Source of the DNA: Tetragonia tetragonoides
Lineage: Eukaryota; Streptophyta; Magnoliopsida; Caryophyllales; Aizoaceae
Direction of reading: 5' to 3'
NCBI GenBank assembly: GCA_038025085.1
Contig: CM076140.1
Span: forward strand, 24,894,501 to 24,958,500
DNA: 64,000 bases
The position numbers and the translations under genes were made by a program. Shown here piece after piece: positions 21,071 through 34,000 of this stretch (its first letter is position 1; the number at the start of each line of letters is the position of its first letter). The notes beneath the pieces were generated by a model that saw only the letters and a program-made list of their open reading frames with translations, made no database searches and was not told the DNA's origin.

Positions 21071-21211
21071 GATCCTCTACAATTACTGTAGAGAACTGTT
21101 TTTTTTTTTTTCTCTCTCTATCTCTCTCCTCAATTTATTTAATTATCCAAAAATACTCCCTATTTTCAGGATAAAGCAAGGTACTATTCTCTACCGTAAG
21201 AGTAGAGGATC
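21071..21211. mobile_element. 141-bp MITE with 3-bp TSD
   Basis: It begins GATCCTCTACAATTACTGTAGAGAA and ends with the inverted form; about 22 of 25 terminal bases match. TTG flanks both sides (21068-21070 and 21212-21214). The interior is a T-run followed by a CT-rich tract. The termini are themselves internally palindromic (CTCTAC/GTAGAG). The superfamily cannot be assigned from a 3-bp TSD alone. It sits between the LTR of element A and the host gene promoter. Confidence 0.75.
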
Positions 21212-21239
21212 TTGACTCTCTCTATGCAGGTATCCGTAT

Positions 21240-21464
21240 AGCACTATAGCCCTAGTGGAATTGTATATCTCCCGCCAAAGCTCTTTGGCGCCAGATCTCT
21301 CCCTCCCAAATTCCTTTACATTTCCCGCTTCAGCCTCTCTTCTCGCACCAAATCCCCCCCCCCCCTCTCTCTCTCTCTCGATCTTTCTCTCTCTCTCGAT
21401 CAACCCACACAGATACAATTTTTCAAGCAAGCTGAAATCTTCTTCAGCTCAAGTCTCATCACAG
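21240..21464 (+). other. Non-coding first exon (5' UTR) of the host gene
   Basis: A CT-rich leader ends ...CATCACAG at 21464, followed by a GTAACC donor. There is no ATG between about 21230 and the donor. The 821-bp intron 1 ends at GTCAG 21285, and exon 2 starts at 21 + 27 nt (22286) upstream of the first ATG at 22313. The start of transcription is an estimate; no convincing TATA box is seen. Confidence 0.6.
21270..21292. promoter_or_regulatory. Inverted pair of E2F-type sites
   Basis: TCCCGCCAAA at 21270-21279 and TTTGGCGCC at 21284-21292 form an inverted pair with a 4-bp spacer. Both fit the E2F consensus WTTSSCSS. Such sites in plants usually mark genes induced at the G1/S transition. 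They lie at the start of the transcribed region of the host gene; factor binding is inference. Confidence 0.6.
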
Positions 21465-22312
21465 GTAACCTATATCATGCTCTTGTCTATTACGCTTTCT
21501 TCTGATTTCTCACATTTATTTCCCTAGCTTTCCCACTTCTTCATTTTTAGGGTTTCGAATACTTCATTTTTTAGATTCACCATTTAAGTTGTTGGTCACA
21601 TCACATATTACGTTTGTTTGAAGTTTAGGGTTTCTGGTTTTCTGGGTTAGGAAAGAACAGATCTTTCGCACCCTTTCCCTTTCAAAATTTTTAGATCTGG
21701 ATTCACCTTTTTGGTAGCAATAATCGTCAAAATCTGCATTTGTTAGTTGTTTTTCATTGCCCCTTCATTAGATTGAAACCTGAAATTGTTTTTTTTTTGA
21801 CAGTACTGCCACAAACAGTTATTTTTGCATTTAGGGTTTTTATTGTATTTACATCCACAATGTTGTGATGAAATAGTCATTTTTGCATTTTTCTTGGGTA
21901 TCTGAGTCATATGTAGGAGAGGTACTGGGAAATTGATATTTGAAAGGGGAAAATAATTAAATAAAAATTGGCTTTAAGTTCCTGTATGCAACTGGTTGAG
22001 CTTCTGTTTCAGAATGGCTGTTTGATATTTGAACATCATTATCATAAACTGTCAATATGGTTAGATTTATGCCGCCATAAGGTAGTAGAACAACATGCTG
22101 CTGAGTTTCAATCTACATTTTGCAATGGTAAATTTGCCAAAGTGGAGTCTTTCTGTTGTCATTTTGGATGAGATATAAAGCATTATTCTCCGCACTTAAT
22201 ATTTTTCTATTGGGGTTACTTTTTTCGCCATGGGATAAGTATTATAAACGTCTTATTTATCCTTTTGCCTTTTATGTAATGTCAGGTGTGATAGTGCTAC
22301 AATCTTCACCCA

Positions 22313-25300
22313 ATGGAGCTAAGAGGGTGTAGTCACTTGCACTTTATCTCAGTAATTAGAGGTAATGAAGTGATCAAAGTTCCAAATATTTCTCGAGAAA
22401 AGAAAGTGCTAAAATTCAAGAATGTTGTAGAAATCTATGCTTCCAGTGATTCCAGTTGTCATAATTCCCTTGCAAAGAAACCTCCTAAAGTTGATAGGTC
22501 GTTGGCTATTCCTTATGATTGTGTTAAAGTAAAGCCTGAGGTTAAGATCGAGTCTACAGAGGAAGAGAGTGAGCAAGACTTTGGTGAGATAACGTTGAAA
22601 CAATTACAGAAGACCTGCAAATCTATGAAAAGAAAAACATCAACAGCTGATAATATCACAGTTGTGAAGCGTGAAGGTAATGACATACAACTTGAAGATG
22701 AGCTTGAGTTGAAGGAAACTCTTCGTAGTTGGAAGCGCAAGCTGTCAAAGAAAAGAAAAACTAAGAGGAATGGCATCACTAAATGTGCGTCAATCTCTTC
22801 CGAAACTTTTGGTTTAGGTCGTATATCAAAGGACGTTCCCAGTGATCTAGTTTTACATGAAACGATTGAGAAAAGTTCTGAAACTGTGAGGATCAAAATT
22901 GAGGAAGCTGTAGCTGATCACTCACAACCACAAGCCATAAGCTGCATCCTTAATGATGATCCAGAGAACATAACGCCCATCATGGCCATCCAGGGAGCTG
23001 TTAATCTGTGTTATACAGATAGATACATCCAAACAAGATTAGAAGCCCAAAGTTGTAGTCTCGATCAAGTGTCATATGAACATCTCGAAAGTCAAAGTTG
23101 CAGTCTCAGTCAAGCTTCACATGAACATCTAGGAAATCAAATTTGTCTCAGTAAAATTGAGGCAGCTGCAGCGGATTACTCACAACCACTAGCCATAAGC
23201 TGCATCCTTAATGATGATCCTACGAGCCTAACCCCCATCATGGCCATCCAGGGAGCTGTTCATCTCTGTAGTTCAGGTAGAGATTTCAAGACCACACTAG
23301 AAACCCAAAGTTGTAGTCTCAATCAAGTCTCATATGAACATCTAGAAAGTCAAAGTTGTAGGGTCAATCAAGTTTCACATGAATGGTTAGAAACTGAAAG
23401 TTGTAGTCCCAGTAGAGTTTCACATGGACATATAGAGTATTTTCAGCTTCAGGGTCCACTTATTTCTGAAGATTCTAGAATTGAGGACGTTATGAAGCTA
23501 GAAAATGCAGCAGTTATGAGTGACCAGCCTCTTCTTTTACCTACGTCTGAACTGAGAACAGTTGAAGACATGACTGACCTAGTGATGTGTGGTGAGGATC
23601 CAGAAACAGTTGTTTTGGAATGTGACAACTCTGGTGCATTATGGTTTCCACCTTGCACATATGACCCTATGGAGGTAGAAGTTCCAGGTTCTGGTCCTGC
23701 TAATTGTGCAAATGTGGAATTTACAGATGATGGAAAAGCAAGTGGGTTTACTTTCAAAAATAAGAATTTACAATCAGAAGTGATAAAAACTGTCTGGGAC
23801 TGCAGTTCAACTGTAAAATCCCTTGAATGTTTGCCTTCAGCTAATGATGTGGCACACAAGGATACTTTTACCTCTACGGTTGAAGAACAGTTATTAACAC
23901 TCCACAGTACTGTTGCCCCTTTATCTTGTTCCCCTAATAATCAGTCAAACGATGCTATCATTGAAGTGACTAAATCATTAGCAAATGAAGGCTCTGAAGA
24001 CAAGAAAATGCCACATTCTCCTGAAAGGCTATTCTCAACCAGAAAGGTATGTGACCCCTCCTTCTCCAAGCCTCCAAACCAAGAATCTTTATATCAGTAT
24101 TCATCTAACACGTTTCTTTTTTCTTCTCCCCAGGTTATTTCTCCAAATTCTCAGGAAAAGCTAAGGAGGGCTATGAGTTCTAATGACTTGCAACATGATA
24201 CAGAGACTAAATGTAAGTTGATAAAGCTACCATTAAGCAACAGTATAAAATCATATAGCACATTATTTTCATTTTTCTTCTTTCATGAAGAGCAAATTAT
24301 TGTTGTGTATTTAACTGGTCTAAAAGTTGCTGATCCTATGCTTGTGATGTAAGCGTGGGTTGTAAGGTCTTATATCCTCTAGGAAGTTACAAGGTCGTGA
24401 AGGAGACTGAAGTGTCCAAATGAGGATCCTCAACTTAGGCCAAATCAGCAAGCTAAAAGCTAACAAAGAAATAGCCTAGTGGTAAGGGCTTGGGTAGGGT
24501 TCCCTCCCCACCCAAGTTCAAACATAACTAGAGACATTTGTGAGTCAGGATTCGCAACCCCTTTTCCCCCTCACCCCTCCCCCCTTCCTGTTAAAGTGAT
24601 GGGTTGGGCCCTGAGGTAGGACAACTCAGAGAAAAGGGTCCTACCTTCCTACCTAAAAATATATTTTAAAAAAACAACAGTAAGCTATAGGCAGTAAAGC
24701 AGTCAAATGATCCTTTGGGAGTAACTAGATGCAGGTTTAGTTAGACACTTAGACTCAGATCCAAGACTTTCAAAATGAGGAACACGTTGATCAGTCTGCA
24801 TATGAAGAAGTGTTGGGGAAAAATAGAAAACAGGAGGAGTAAGATACATACATGCTTAATTACCTTATCCTAACCAAGGACTGTCAAGCTTCTTTAGATG
24901 ATTCTAAAGAAAACTTAACCCTGTAGGAAGTATGGGAATAATCGCAGTTGACTTGTAACTCACTCAAACTACTAACCCTATGCTCGTAGAGGTGCTAGAA
25001 TTTTCTACCGTTTTGGTGAGAACTTTACCAGTGTTCAACTGCAATAGAAGAAATTCTTTTATTTATTTTTTTAGATAATGCTAATCCCATGGCCCCTGAA
25101 GTTAATGACGAGGAAAACTTCCAGTGGATTTGAGGAGGCTCGTACCTGGGACCTCTGGAAGAAATCTTGAAGGTCGTACTTACCAACTGAGCTACCCACT
25201 CAGGGTTAGAAGAAATTCTTTTAATCATCATAGCTATTGTGATATAAGCTGAATCGGAGCCCATAGTTAATATGTCTCCTATGCTAAATAATATAAAATA

Positions 25301-28300
25301 CAAAATCTGAAAATAATAAGAGAAAACATGAAAAATATCTAACCAGTAGACATGACATGAGATGTCAATTGGCCACAGGGAAGCCTCCTGCTAGATGCTG
25401 CGTTCTCATCCGCAAGCTTGGTCTTTCCTAACTTTGTTTGTACTGCTGAGAGCTGCTGCAGAGTGTCGTTAGTGGAAAAAATCAGCATACAACTTGTTAT
25501 GCCGCCTCTAACTATAACCAGGTAGAATTACGCCTAGTCCTAATTCATCAAGCAATCAGTTAAATAGGTATGAAGTAACAAGGGATTAGTTTGTCTTTAA
25601 GAAAATCTCCGTTGGTTTCCAAGCTTAATCTTTGCCAAAAAAAACATTATCAAATGATGTTAAGACATGCCTTACTAAGTCACCTTGCTGGCCTTTGGTC
25701 ATTTAGCTACTGCTACATCTTCTAAGCATTAATCATGCTCATTTTAGCTTGAGAGCTAAAACTTAGCACTATGGTCATCATTAGGCCACCTTAATACTCA
25801 GAGACGCCCAATTAATTCTGTCCTGTGCAGGATACTTTAGGATAAGCTTCATTTGAGTCGTGTATGACTTGACTCCTTGTGTCCGTCCAACTGTAGCATG
25901 GTTCAGACTGAAAGCCACACATAATGAAGGCAAATTGTTTAACTAGCAAATATCTGAAGTTCTGAACTTTCATAAGCTGCTGTGCTGTCCAAACTTCTGC
26001 CTTAGGCCTCTAGCTCTTTCCCGTTTATTTAAGGCTTCTTTGGTCAACTTTTAATAGTCAAAACCAGCCCGGGACACAAACTCACTTCAAAATATTAGAT
26101 TGGATATCTGACTCAAGATGGCTGTAAGTTGGCATTAAAGGATGTAACTATGGTTTAGTGGAGTCTTAGGCCTTTAGATAACCTTTTTCATCAAATTAAA
26201 TAGCTGATTCCCTAAGATTTATGTTGATCATGAGCATGCTGCAATTAAGTGTGCAGATTTGGTTAGAGCTTATTTAATGCAATTAGTTTGCTGGTTTGAT
26301 TTGTTGATCTATCATTCTGAGCTTGAAGTTGATGTTGCTGCCACTTGTTACTGGCAAATCTCAATATGTTCTGGTAATGAAATGTGGGTTGCGAAGCTTA
26401 CAATCTCACTGGGCAGCATTAGAGGTCTTGAACCTGCTAAACTCTAGCAAAGCCCATCACTTAAGTGTTGTGACAGCCAAAAGCTTCAATCTGGAAATAC
26501 AAGATTAATGGAATTAATTTATTTTTCCTAAAATGTGCATTGTTTCGATTTCAAGTTTTTAACCTTTTTATTTCTTTTTAGGAAAGAAGTATCTTTAGCT
26601 ATTCTCTTACATGGGGTTGTTTGTTGTTCTACAAATCAATATTTAGGTTGTAAGTACCTCTAATAGTCTTAGCTAGAGGAGGTATTAGAGCGCCTCTCTT
26701 TGGTCTGATTTTTCTCTGTAATCACCTTCAACAACGATTATGGAGTCATTGCTGTCAGAGCAATTTGTACCTCAAGTCCTCAACCTAACCACATCCCATC
26801 GCCCCTACCACCACCAAAGCATCATCAAAGTATCACAAAAAACACCTTGCAGGAGAACTTGTTTTCCCTTCCAGCACATCTTAATGAATGTTACATGAGC
26901 TCTGCACTTTAATTTTTCATCTATCTTTTGGAGAAGCGCTGAGGGCTTTTGTTTACCTATGGAATAATTGGTCCACAATTTGTGGATTATAATCTTTAGT
27001 TTCAAAACAAGCTCCCCATCCTCCTTCAAATGACCAACAAGGGCTATAATTCATGTTGAAAATATGGAACAAGAATAGATCATAATTTGTTCTGCATGAA
27101 TTAGATGGGACTGTTGGTGTTAAGAAGGTTCGGTATAGGGAGAAGTAGAGAGGAAATGTGATCCTAATTGATCTATATTTTTGTTATTGAAATTCTGAAT
27201 TTTTGATAGCAGCATCTTGTCCAACAGCCTTTATATAGTAGGGCCATAGGGGGATACAAAAGACAAAAGGTCTAGAAACTAGTATGGTTATTGCTTTATT
27301 TATGTCTAGGGTGATGGGAAGTCTCACAAATTCTTCATTGTTCAGCATCCAACTGCTGGACAGTTCTAGACACCAGTCTTATACAGAGATTTCTAGGAAA
27401 AGTCTCAATTTCTAAGAGGGATGAAGGAACAAATAATTGAACATCTAGAAGTCTCCATTGTGTTTGGGAATCATAGTTTTGAGGATATACATTCCGGTGA
27501 GTTAATTAGTTCTGCAGCCCAGCCTTCTTCTTCCATTCTTGTTTAGTTGTTTCTTTCAACCATCTCAGTCCAAGGCCTCAATGTCTGGACTGTATATGTG
27601 GTCGAGCCTAAAACTAGCTTCCCAAGGCTCCCATTATTAAGCCACTTATTCTTATTGACTTTTAAACTTGTAAAGTTTTCTCTAAGATGGGGAGGATGAC
27701 GAAATTGCAAGGATCATTTTCAAAATTCAAAATTTATGAAATCGATCTAAATGTTTTAACTTGTTTACTATCACATTGTATTGGTTTCCGTTTTTCTTTT
27801 TCGGGGAATCTTATTAGACTCGAATATCTTACTATATGAGCTTCATTATTATTACACAGGTAGTATTGTAGTTATTTTATTTAATTGGATTATTTATTGT
27901 TCTTTAAGTCCTTTATTATGTTATAAATACCCCCCACAGGCTATATTATTTGTTAGCATCTTGAATGGAACTTAAATAAAGTTTCAGGAAAGTTTATTTT
28001 TGTTGGTTTTCTAGCATGGTTCACCAAGCCATTTATTGTTACCGGGTTATGACTACTCACAAATGAAAAAAAAAAGTAAATCTGCAAAGTTGCAAGGCTT
28101 GGTAGGATCTGAAGTTACTACGCTGTGTCTCTTGTCATGTACTATGTTATGGGATTCAGCGATGCTTGAAATTTTGAATTTGCGAACATTAATGGGTTTT
28201 TTACTTTTATCTGGTCTTTGTGGGACAGTTTTGTAGAAATTAAATTTAATGGCATATGGTATTTGATGTGACTCTAGAGCACTGATTCCTTAGCAGCGTG

Positions 28301-29798
28301 TAGGGAGAAGCTGGTCTTTGACAAAGATTACAAGCAAAGATCTTCATCGTCCTGGTCAGATATCAAGAGAGATCGAATTATTTTTACTGCAAAAAAAACT
28401 GAAGCTTTAAATGCAGTTGAGATGACAACCAACCCAAGGCAAACAAGGAAGGGAAGAAATCAGAGAAAAGGTCTTCATTCTAGAGGCATTGTCAAAGGTC
28501 CTCATGCTTCTCACTTCGTGCAACGTGCTGCCAGTGGCTGCAGTTCTGATTACAGTTGCTCGCAAAATGCCATTGAATTTTCACAGCGGCAGATGCATGA
28601 CATTGAACGCTTAGCCATGAGGCTTGTGACAGAGTTGCATTCAATGAAAGAAATAGTTGTAGATGTGCTCGCTGAGTCCAGGGCAGGTGCAAAATCAAGA
28701 TGCAACACGGATAAGGTACTTAAAGAATATAGGTGTCACTTTCTGTTATGCTTTTACCCTACTTCCTCCATAATTGCACTGGAATCTATGCTGGATGACC
28801 AGACTTACTGGCTCGCTTAAAATTTTCTGTTCAGTTTATATGTGTAAAATCTGGTCACTTGACCCTTGTACCACATCAATTTAGTGAGTAATTCAATATT
28901 TTAATGTGGGCGAATGTTACCTAATATTTCTGCTGAATTTTAGTCAAAGCTCCTGTAGGATGATCGGGGACTTTCGTGGCTGTATACCTTTCACTTTTCA
29001 GATTTGCTAGACTAAATACCAGGGGAATAGTAGTAACACAAGTCAACACTAAGGAAACTGAGGCATTTCAATTACATTTCTTCCTCTTAGTCTGCACTTA
29101 CAGGCTGTCCTCTATTATGTCCATCATAGGTTCTGCAGCCTATTTCGTGCCTTGTTTTTAATGCTTTCTCATAATGGTAATATAAACTTGCCTGTTTTGA
29201 TTAGTTATGCATTCCACTAAAAATTAAGATTGGTGGTTGCTTACAAATTTAAAGACTGCTGGTGATTTCATCCAGACTTCATGCTTATTGTACATGCATA
29301 TAAGCAATCAGAATTTCTTGTCTGAAGGCATGAACAGATTATGCGGATATCTTTACTCTTTTTTTTTGGTATTATCTTTCTTCAGAACCATAATATCCAT
29401 CATATATTCTCTTTTCAGATCAGAGTAGCTGTGGAGAATGCTACCAAGGCTGAGGAAACGACTAAGAAGTGGCTTACCACGATGACAAGAGACTGCAATC
29501 GTTTCTGTAAAATCATGGTAAGTATATCTTAAAAGCAGGGTGGTGTAACTTGATTTAGGTTGTCCTCGGAGAAGAAATCTTCCTAGGTCTTTACTAACTA
29601 ATTTACCTTAATCAACAGAGTGTAGCTGAAGGGGAAGCTTCTTCTCCTGAAAAAACAGTCCAGAAGGAAAGGAAGAAGATCATGTTTGCTGATGAAGCCG
29701 GAGGAAGTTTATGCCATGTCAAGGTTTTTCATACTGGCATGGGCGTTGCTACTTTTGTGGAATCGCCAATGAAAAAGGACGATGCTTTAGGTGCATAG
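22313..29798 (+). CDS. Host gene: 837-residue nuclear-type protein of unrecognised family
   Basis: Coding exons are 22313-24046, 24134-24212, 28294-28715, 29419-29517 and 29619-29798. All introns are GT-AG, and the exons join to 838 codons including TAG at 29796-29798. The ATG is the first in the deduced mRNA. A basic cluster WKRKLSKKRKTKR (about residues 139-151) looks like a nuclear localisation signal. An 86-codon tandem duplication covers residues about 197-368. The C-terminal 270 residues include SPERLFSTRK/VISPNSQEKL, then helical segments (FSQRQMHDIERLAMRLVTELHSMK; VENATKAEETTKKWL) that could form coiled coils. The end reads KKIMFADEAGGSLCHVKVF. I do not recognise a named family, although the C-terminal part looks like a conserved domain. 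E2F-type promoter sites suggest cell-cycle-linked expression. No frameshift or in-frame stop is seen, in contrast to every neighbouring gene. Confidence 0.8.
22901..23416 (+). repeat. Tandem duplication of 86 codons inside the host gene
   Basis: The segments starting at 22901 and 23159 are 258 bp apart and both encode SQPxAISCILNDDP...TPIMAIQGAV followed by QSCSLxQVSYEHLESQSC. Each copy ends in shorter 15-residue repeats of the QSCSLxQVSxEHLE type. The period is a codon multiple, so the frame is kept. The nucleotide similarity is high, which suggests a fairly recent duplication. Confidence 0.85.
24460..24665 (+). mobile_element. tRNA-derived SINE in host intron 3
   Basis: A pol III A box (TAGCCTAGTGG, 24472-24482) is followed by a B box (AGTTCAAAC, about 24515-24523) at the usual spacing, then a C-rich body and an A-rich end. 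Borders are approximate because no target duplication could be fixed. Confidence 0.6.
25062..25206 (-). mobile_element. tRNA-derived SINE in host intron 3 (minus), with exact TSD
   Basis: On the minus strand the head reads GGGTAGCTCAGTTGGTAAG (A box at 25183-25194) and the B box is GGTACGAGCC (25137-25146). The tail is A-rich. The 17-bp sequence TAGAAGAAATTCTTTTA flanks both ends (25045-25061 and 25207-25223), a clear target duplication. Confidence 0.85.
27112..27390 (-). repeat. Possible copia-type LTR fragment in host intron 3
   Basis: The minus strand has ACTATATAAAGG (TATA-like, near 27230) followed by a short leader ending TTAACACCAACA at 27112, which resembles the 3' end of a copia LTR. 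The outer border and any target duplication are not clear. Low confidence. Confidence 0.3.
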
Positions 29799-30254
29799 TT
29801 TAGGAATGTCAACCTGCTGTATATTGTAATAGTAGATGTGTTAGATCTTACCGTAATGTGCTGTGTCCAATGAGGTAAACTTCACGCGAGGTGAGCATGT
29901 TTGACAAAAATGGTGAGCTTGTAATTTTTTACCTTTCCCAATAATCTTTATCAGCTCCCTAAGCTTTTTATATCTCTAGCTTGCCTTGTTTTGTGTAAAT
30001 CAAGAGAGGAAAGAAGTCGTGTATTTGTAAAAATTTCTCAAAGATAAATATTTTTCAATAAGTACACATTAAAGATAACAAGATGAATATGACTCAATTT
30101 CACTATTGAAAATGTTGTTACCAATGGCTTTGTCGATATTAGGGGTACCTATGCATTCCATATCATCGAGAGATAATCAAAAAGTGTGTTATAAATATTT
30201 GAAACCATAATTGCCAAAAAAAATTATTTGAAATCACATATCCTTTTCATTTAT
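29799..30254 (+). other. Host gene 3' UTR and 3' flank
   Basis: AT-rich sequence after the stop codon. AATAAT at about 29939 and several T-rich stretches could serve polyadenylation, but no perfect AATAAA signal is seen close to the stop. The LINE target duplication starts at 30255. No further gene is seen. Confidence 0.4.
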
Positions 30255-30289
30255 TGTCTACTCTACCCATATTTATTTTTTTTTGAAAA

Positions 30290-30878
30290 GGCAAGTAAAA
30301 CCAGGTAACCCAAAGGTTAACCTAAACTGTCCGTTACCAATAAATCGGTAACAGACTGGTCAAAAGGATTTGACAAAGTTTGAAGAGTGGGACAAGAATG
30401 ACCCACGTGAGCCAGATAATCCGCAACGGCATTCGCTTCTCGGAAGCAGTGCAGGATTTCAACTATGTCAAAGAAGTGAAGGTCCTTCTTAGTATCAATG
30501 ATAACATTTTCTATCTCCCAAGGTATGTGTCACTCAGCTCGGATTGCCTTGATGACAGCTAAATTATGCCCTTCAATTGTAATGCACTTATAGCCTTTTT
30601 ATCTTGCTAACTTGACCCCTTCTCATAGACGGATAGCTTCCGCCATCAGTATAGATCATGTGCCACATGATCGTGCTCCCATAAATTTAGCCTCCCCCTG
30701 ATAATCACGTAAGACGAAACCTGCAGCAGCACCTGAATTGTCAAATTTTGATCCATCAAAGTTTAATTTGATATAGTCTTCTCGAGATGGAGACCAAGAG
30801 ACGTTTGGTCGTGGGCCTTTTTTAATCTTTTTTCTGCGAAAATCCCCACTAATATCGAATTCAAAACTTTTATGATGA
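30290..30878 (-). pseudogene. LINE 2 RNase H domain
   Basis: The minus-strand frame reads KLNFDGSKFDNSGAAAGFVLRD, the start of an RVT_3-type RNase H. It then passes a stop near 30656 and continues with MAEAIRL, TIEGHNLAVI and EANAVADYLAHVG. The usual third catalytic Asp (EGDN) is His here. Many plant L1 LINEs carry such a C-terminal RNase H. This piece is cut off from the rest of ORF2 (35986-37167) by LINE 1. Confidence 0.8.
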
Positions 30879-31075
30879 TTTTTGTTTTTTTTTGGAAAGT
30901 AAAAATATTTTATTACTTCCAACGAGATATTCAATCATTACAAAAGCAGCATGAAACTGCCTCTCCACCCTCTCCCTACTCTGCTATCTAATTCTTCTAT
31001 TTAATCAAAACATAGGAATAAGCATAGCTAACCAACTATTACATGCACAAAACAAACAAAACAGCAGCAAACAAC

Positions 31076-34000
31076 TCATGGGAAATAATTCAAATACTTG
31101 ACAAGGAAGTCCTTTATTTTCCTATCTCCAGCAGCAGCTCTTCGGATGTGGATCATGGAAATTATTTGTCTACTGATAGACTTGTGATCATTCTTGGTAC
31201 CTTGGAAAATCCGAGCATTTCTCTCTTTCCATATGAAATAAACCATAGCAGAAAAGAGAGCAGTTACAATCTTGGACTCAACAAATCTGCTCCTAGCATT
31301 CAGACATGCCTTTTTTAACTCATCCTTCCAACAGGCTGCAGACTGCTGGTTGGGCAACCAGGTCTGCATAAGCCTCCAGAGCTTTTTTGTAAACTCACAT
31401 TCACAGAATAGATGTTCATGGGTTTCCTCAGCTTTGTGGCATAAAACACACATACAAGGCCCTTGGATTCCAATTTTTTGCAGGTTCTTCCAGGTTGGCA
31501 ACCTGTTCAGTCTACACAGCCAAAGGTTGAATCTCCATTTTGGTGTTGAGAGGGGACACCAAACCAGCTTAGCCCAGTCTTTCTTCTCAGCAGTGGGCAG
31601 TAGTGCTTTGTAGACCTGTCCCATTTTATACTTAACAGGATTCTGGTTAAGAATAGACAGTGCAGACTTTCTAGCAGACCAGAATGTACCATACTTTATG
31701 TAGTAGGCATTGATCCATTTGACCCAAAGCTTCTCTTTGTGATGTTGTACATCCCATAACAATTTTCCAAGAGCTGCTTTGTCCCACATTGTCAGGTCAA
31801 AGATACCTAGACCTCCCTGAGCAGCTGGTTTGCACAAATTAGACCAAGCCACCAATGCCCTGCTACTTGGATCAGCAGATCTTGTCCAGAGGAACCTTCT
31901 ACACACTTTTTCAATGTTGTGGATCACAACAACAGGTAGATTGAAGAATTGTGTCCAGTAATTATTCATAGCAAACAACACAGACTTAAGCAACTGCAAT
32001 CTGCTTGCATAATATAGAAATTTTGTGGTCTAAGTCTGAATTCTGCTAGTGAGTTTCCGAATTAAGGGATCATAATAACCAATATTCAGCTTTTTGGAGG
32101 TGAGAGGGATCCCCAAATATCTGAAAGGGAGTTCCCCAGCTTGCATGCCCAAGCTTTGCAGAATAGCTCTCTGGTCACTTTCCAATACTCCACCAAAATA
32201 TACTTCTGACTTGCTAGCATTTGCACATAATCCAGAGCAGTCAGAGAATAATTTAAATTGATCAAACAACATATGCAAATAGGCAACATCTCTTCTAGAG
32301 AAAAGGAGAAGATCATCTGCAAAAATGCTATGTACCAGCTCAAAATTTTTGCATCTGGGGTGAAATCTGAATCCAGGCATGTTCTTTAGATCTTTCAAGC
32401 ATCTAGATAAGTATTCCATAGCAATCACAAAAAGATAAGGAGAAATTGGATCTCCTTGTCTCAGTCCTCTCTTGGCTTCAAAAGGTTTCATGGGTGTACC
32501 ATTAAACAAAATGGAGTAGCTAACTGTGCAGATACACATCTTCAACCAGCTAACAAAATTCATAGGGAACTGGAGGCCAACTAGCACTTGTTCAAGAAAG
32601 CTCCACTCAATAGAGTCATATGCTTTCCTCAAGTCAACTTTCATAATACACCTAGGAGATAGCCCTTTTCTACCATAAAACTTGATCAACTCATGTGCTA
32701 AAACAATATCATCCCCAATGAACCTCCCTTTCACAAAGACTGATTGTTCAGGGCTCACAAGGTTATCAAGCACACCACACAATCTATTTGCAAGTGCTTT
32801 AGACATAATTTTGTAAATAACATTACAGCAGGCTATAGGTTTATAGTCACTTACAAACATGGGATTTTCTTTCTTGGGCACCAGAGTAATAGAAGCACAA
32901 TTGCGGGCTTTGAGAATTTTACCTGAATGAAAAGTGCTTTGTATTGCTTGAATAATATCCTGCCCCACAACCTCCCAAGAGTCTTTGTAAAATGTTGCAG
33001 TAAAACCATCTAGGTCTGGTGCCTTTTCCCCATCCATCTCCCAAAGAGCCTTCTTGATTTCAAGGGGAGAGAACTCTGCACAAAGAGCAATATGTTGTTC
33101 CACACCAAGAACTCTACCATTTTCTATGATTTGAGGGTCAATAGTTGGGATTTCCTTAGTTGCTGATCCCATAAGCCCCTTAAAGAACTTTAAGAACTCC
33201 TGTTGAATATCTACAGGGTGAGTGAGTCTGACACCCTCACTTGTGTGCATAGAAATAATCTTGTTATGAGCTCTTCTAGCCTTGACACAAGCATGGAAAT
33301 ACCTAGTGTTGGAATCACCAGTCTTAACCCAAGTAATTCTATATTTTTGCTTAAGGAATTGCTCCTCAAGCTGTAGCACCCTCTCCAACTGTTCAGTAGC
33401 AGCCTTCTCCTGTTCAATCAAAGACTGGTCAAACAGGTTATGAGTGAGAGCAGTTTGCACCTGCTCAACTACAGTCCTAGCCTCTCTGACCTTTGTATCC
33501 ATGCTAGAGTGTTACATGTCAGAGTTTTTCAAGCTAATTTTGAGAGCTATTTGCTTCTGAAGCACTTTGTACATATAAGATCCTGCCCCTCCAAACTGCC
33601 ATCCTTCAAGAGCAGTAGCCTTAAAAGACTTATGATTAATCCAAGCATTGAAAAAATGAAATGGTTTCTTTCCCTGTTGCTCATCTCTCTTGAAATGAAC
33701 ATTTCCAGGTGAATGATCAGAGATACAGGGAACCAAAACTCAACCTGAACTGCAGGGTATGTAGAAAACCAGTCACCATTACCAAGTACTCTATCAATTC
33801 TACTGTAAACTCTATCTCCAGCATCTTGTTTATTGCACCAGGTAAATTCAAAGCCAGTACTTCTAACATCCTCCACACCCAAAGTAGAGCATAAAAATTG
33901 TAGTTCATCATTTCCAGAAAATCTGTTACCAGCTTGCAATCTCTCAGACACATGCATAGTAGAGTTAAAGTCTCCTCCAATTAACCAAGGAGAAGAGAAG

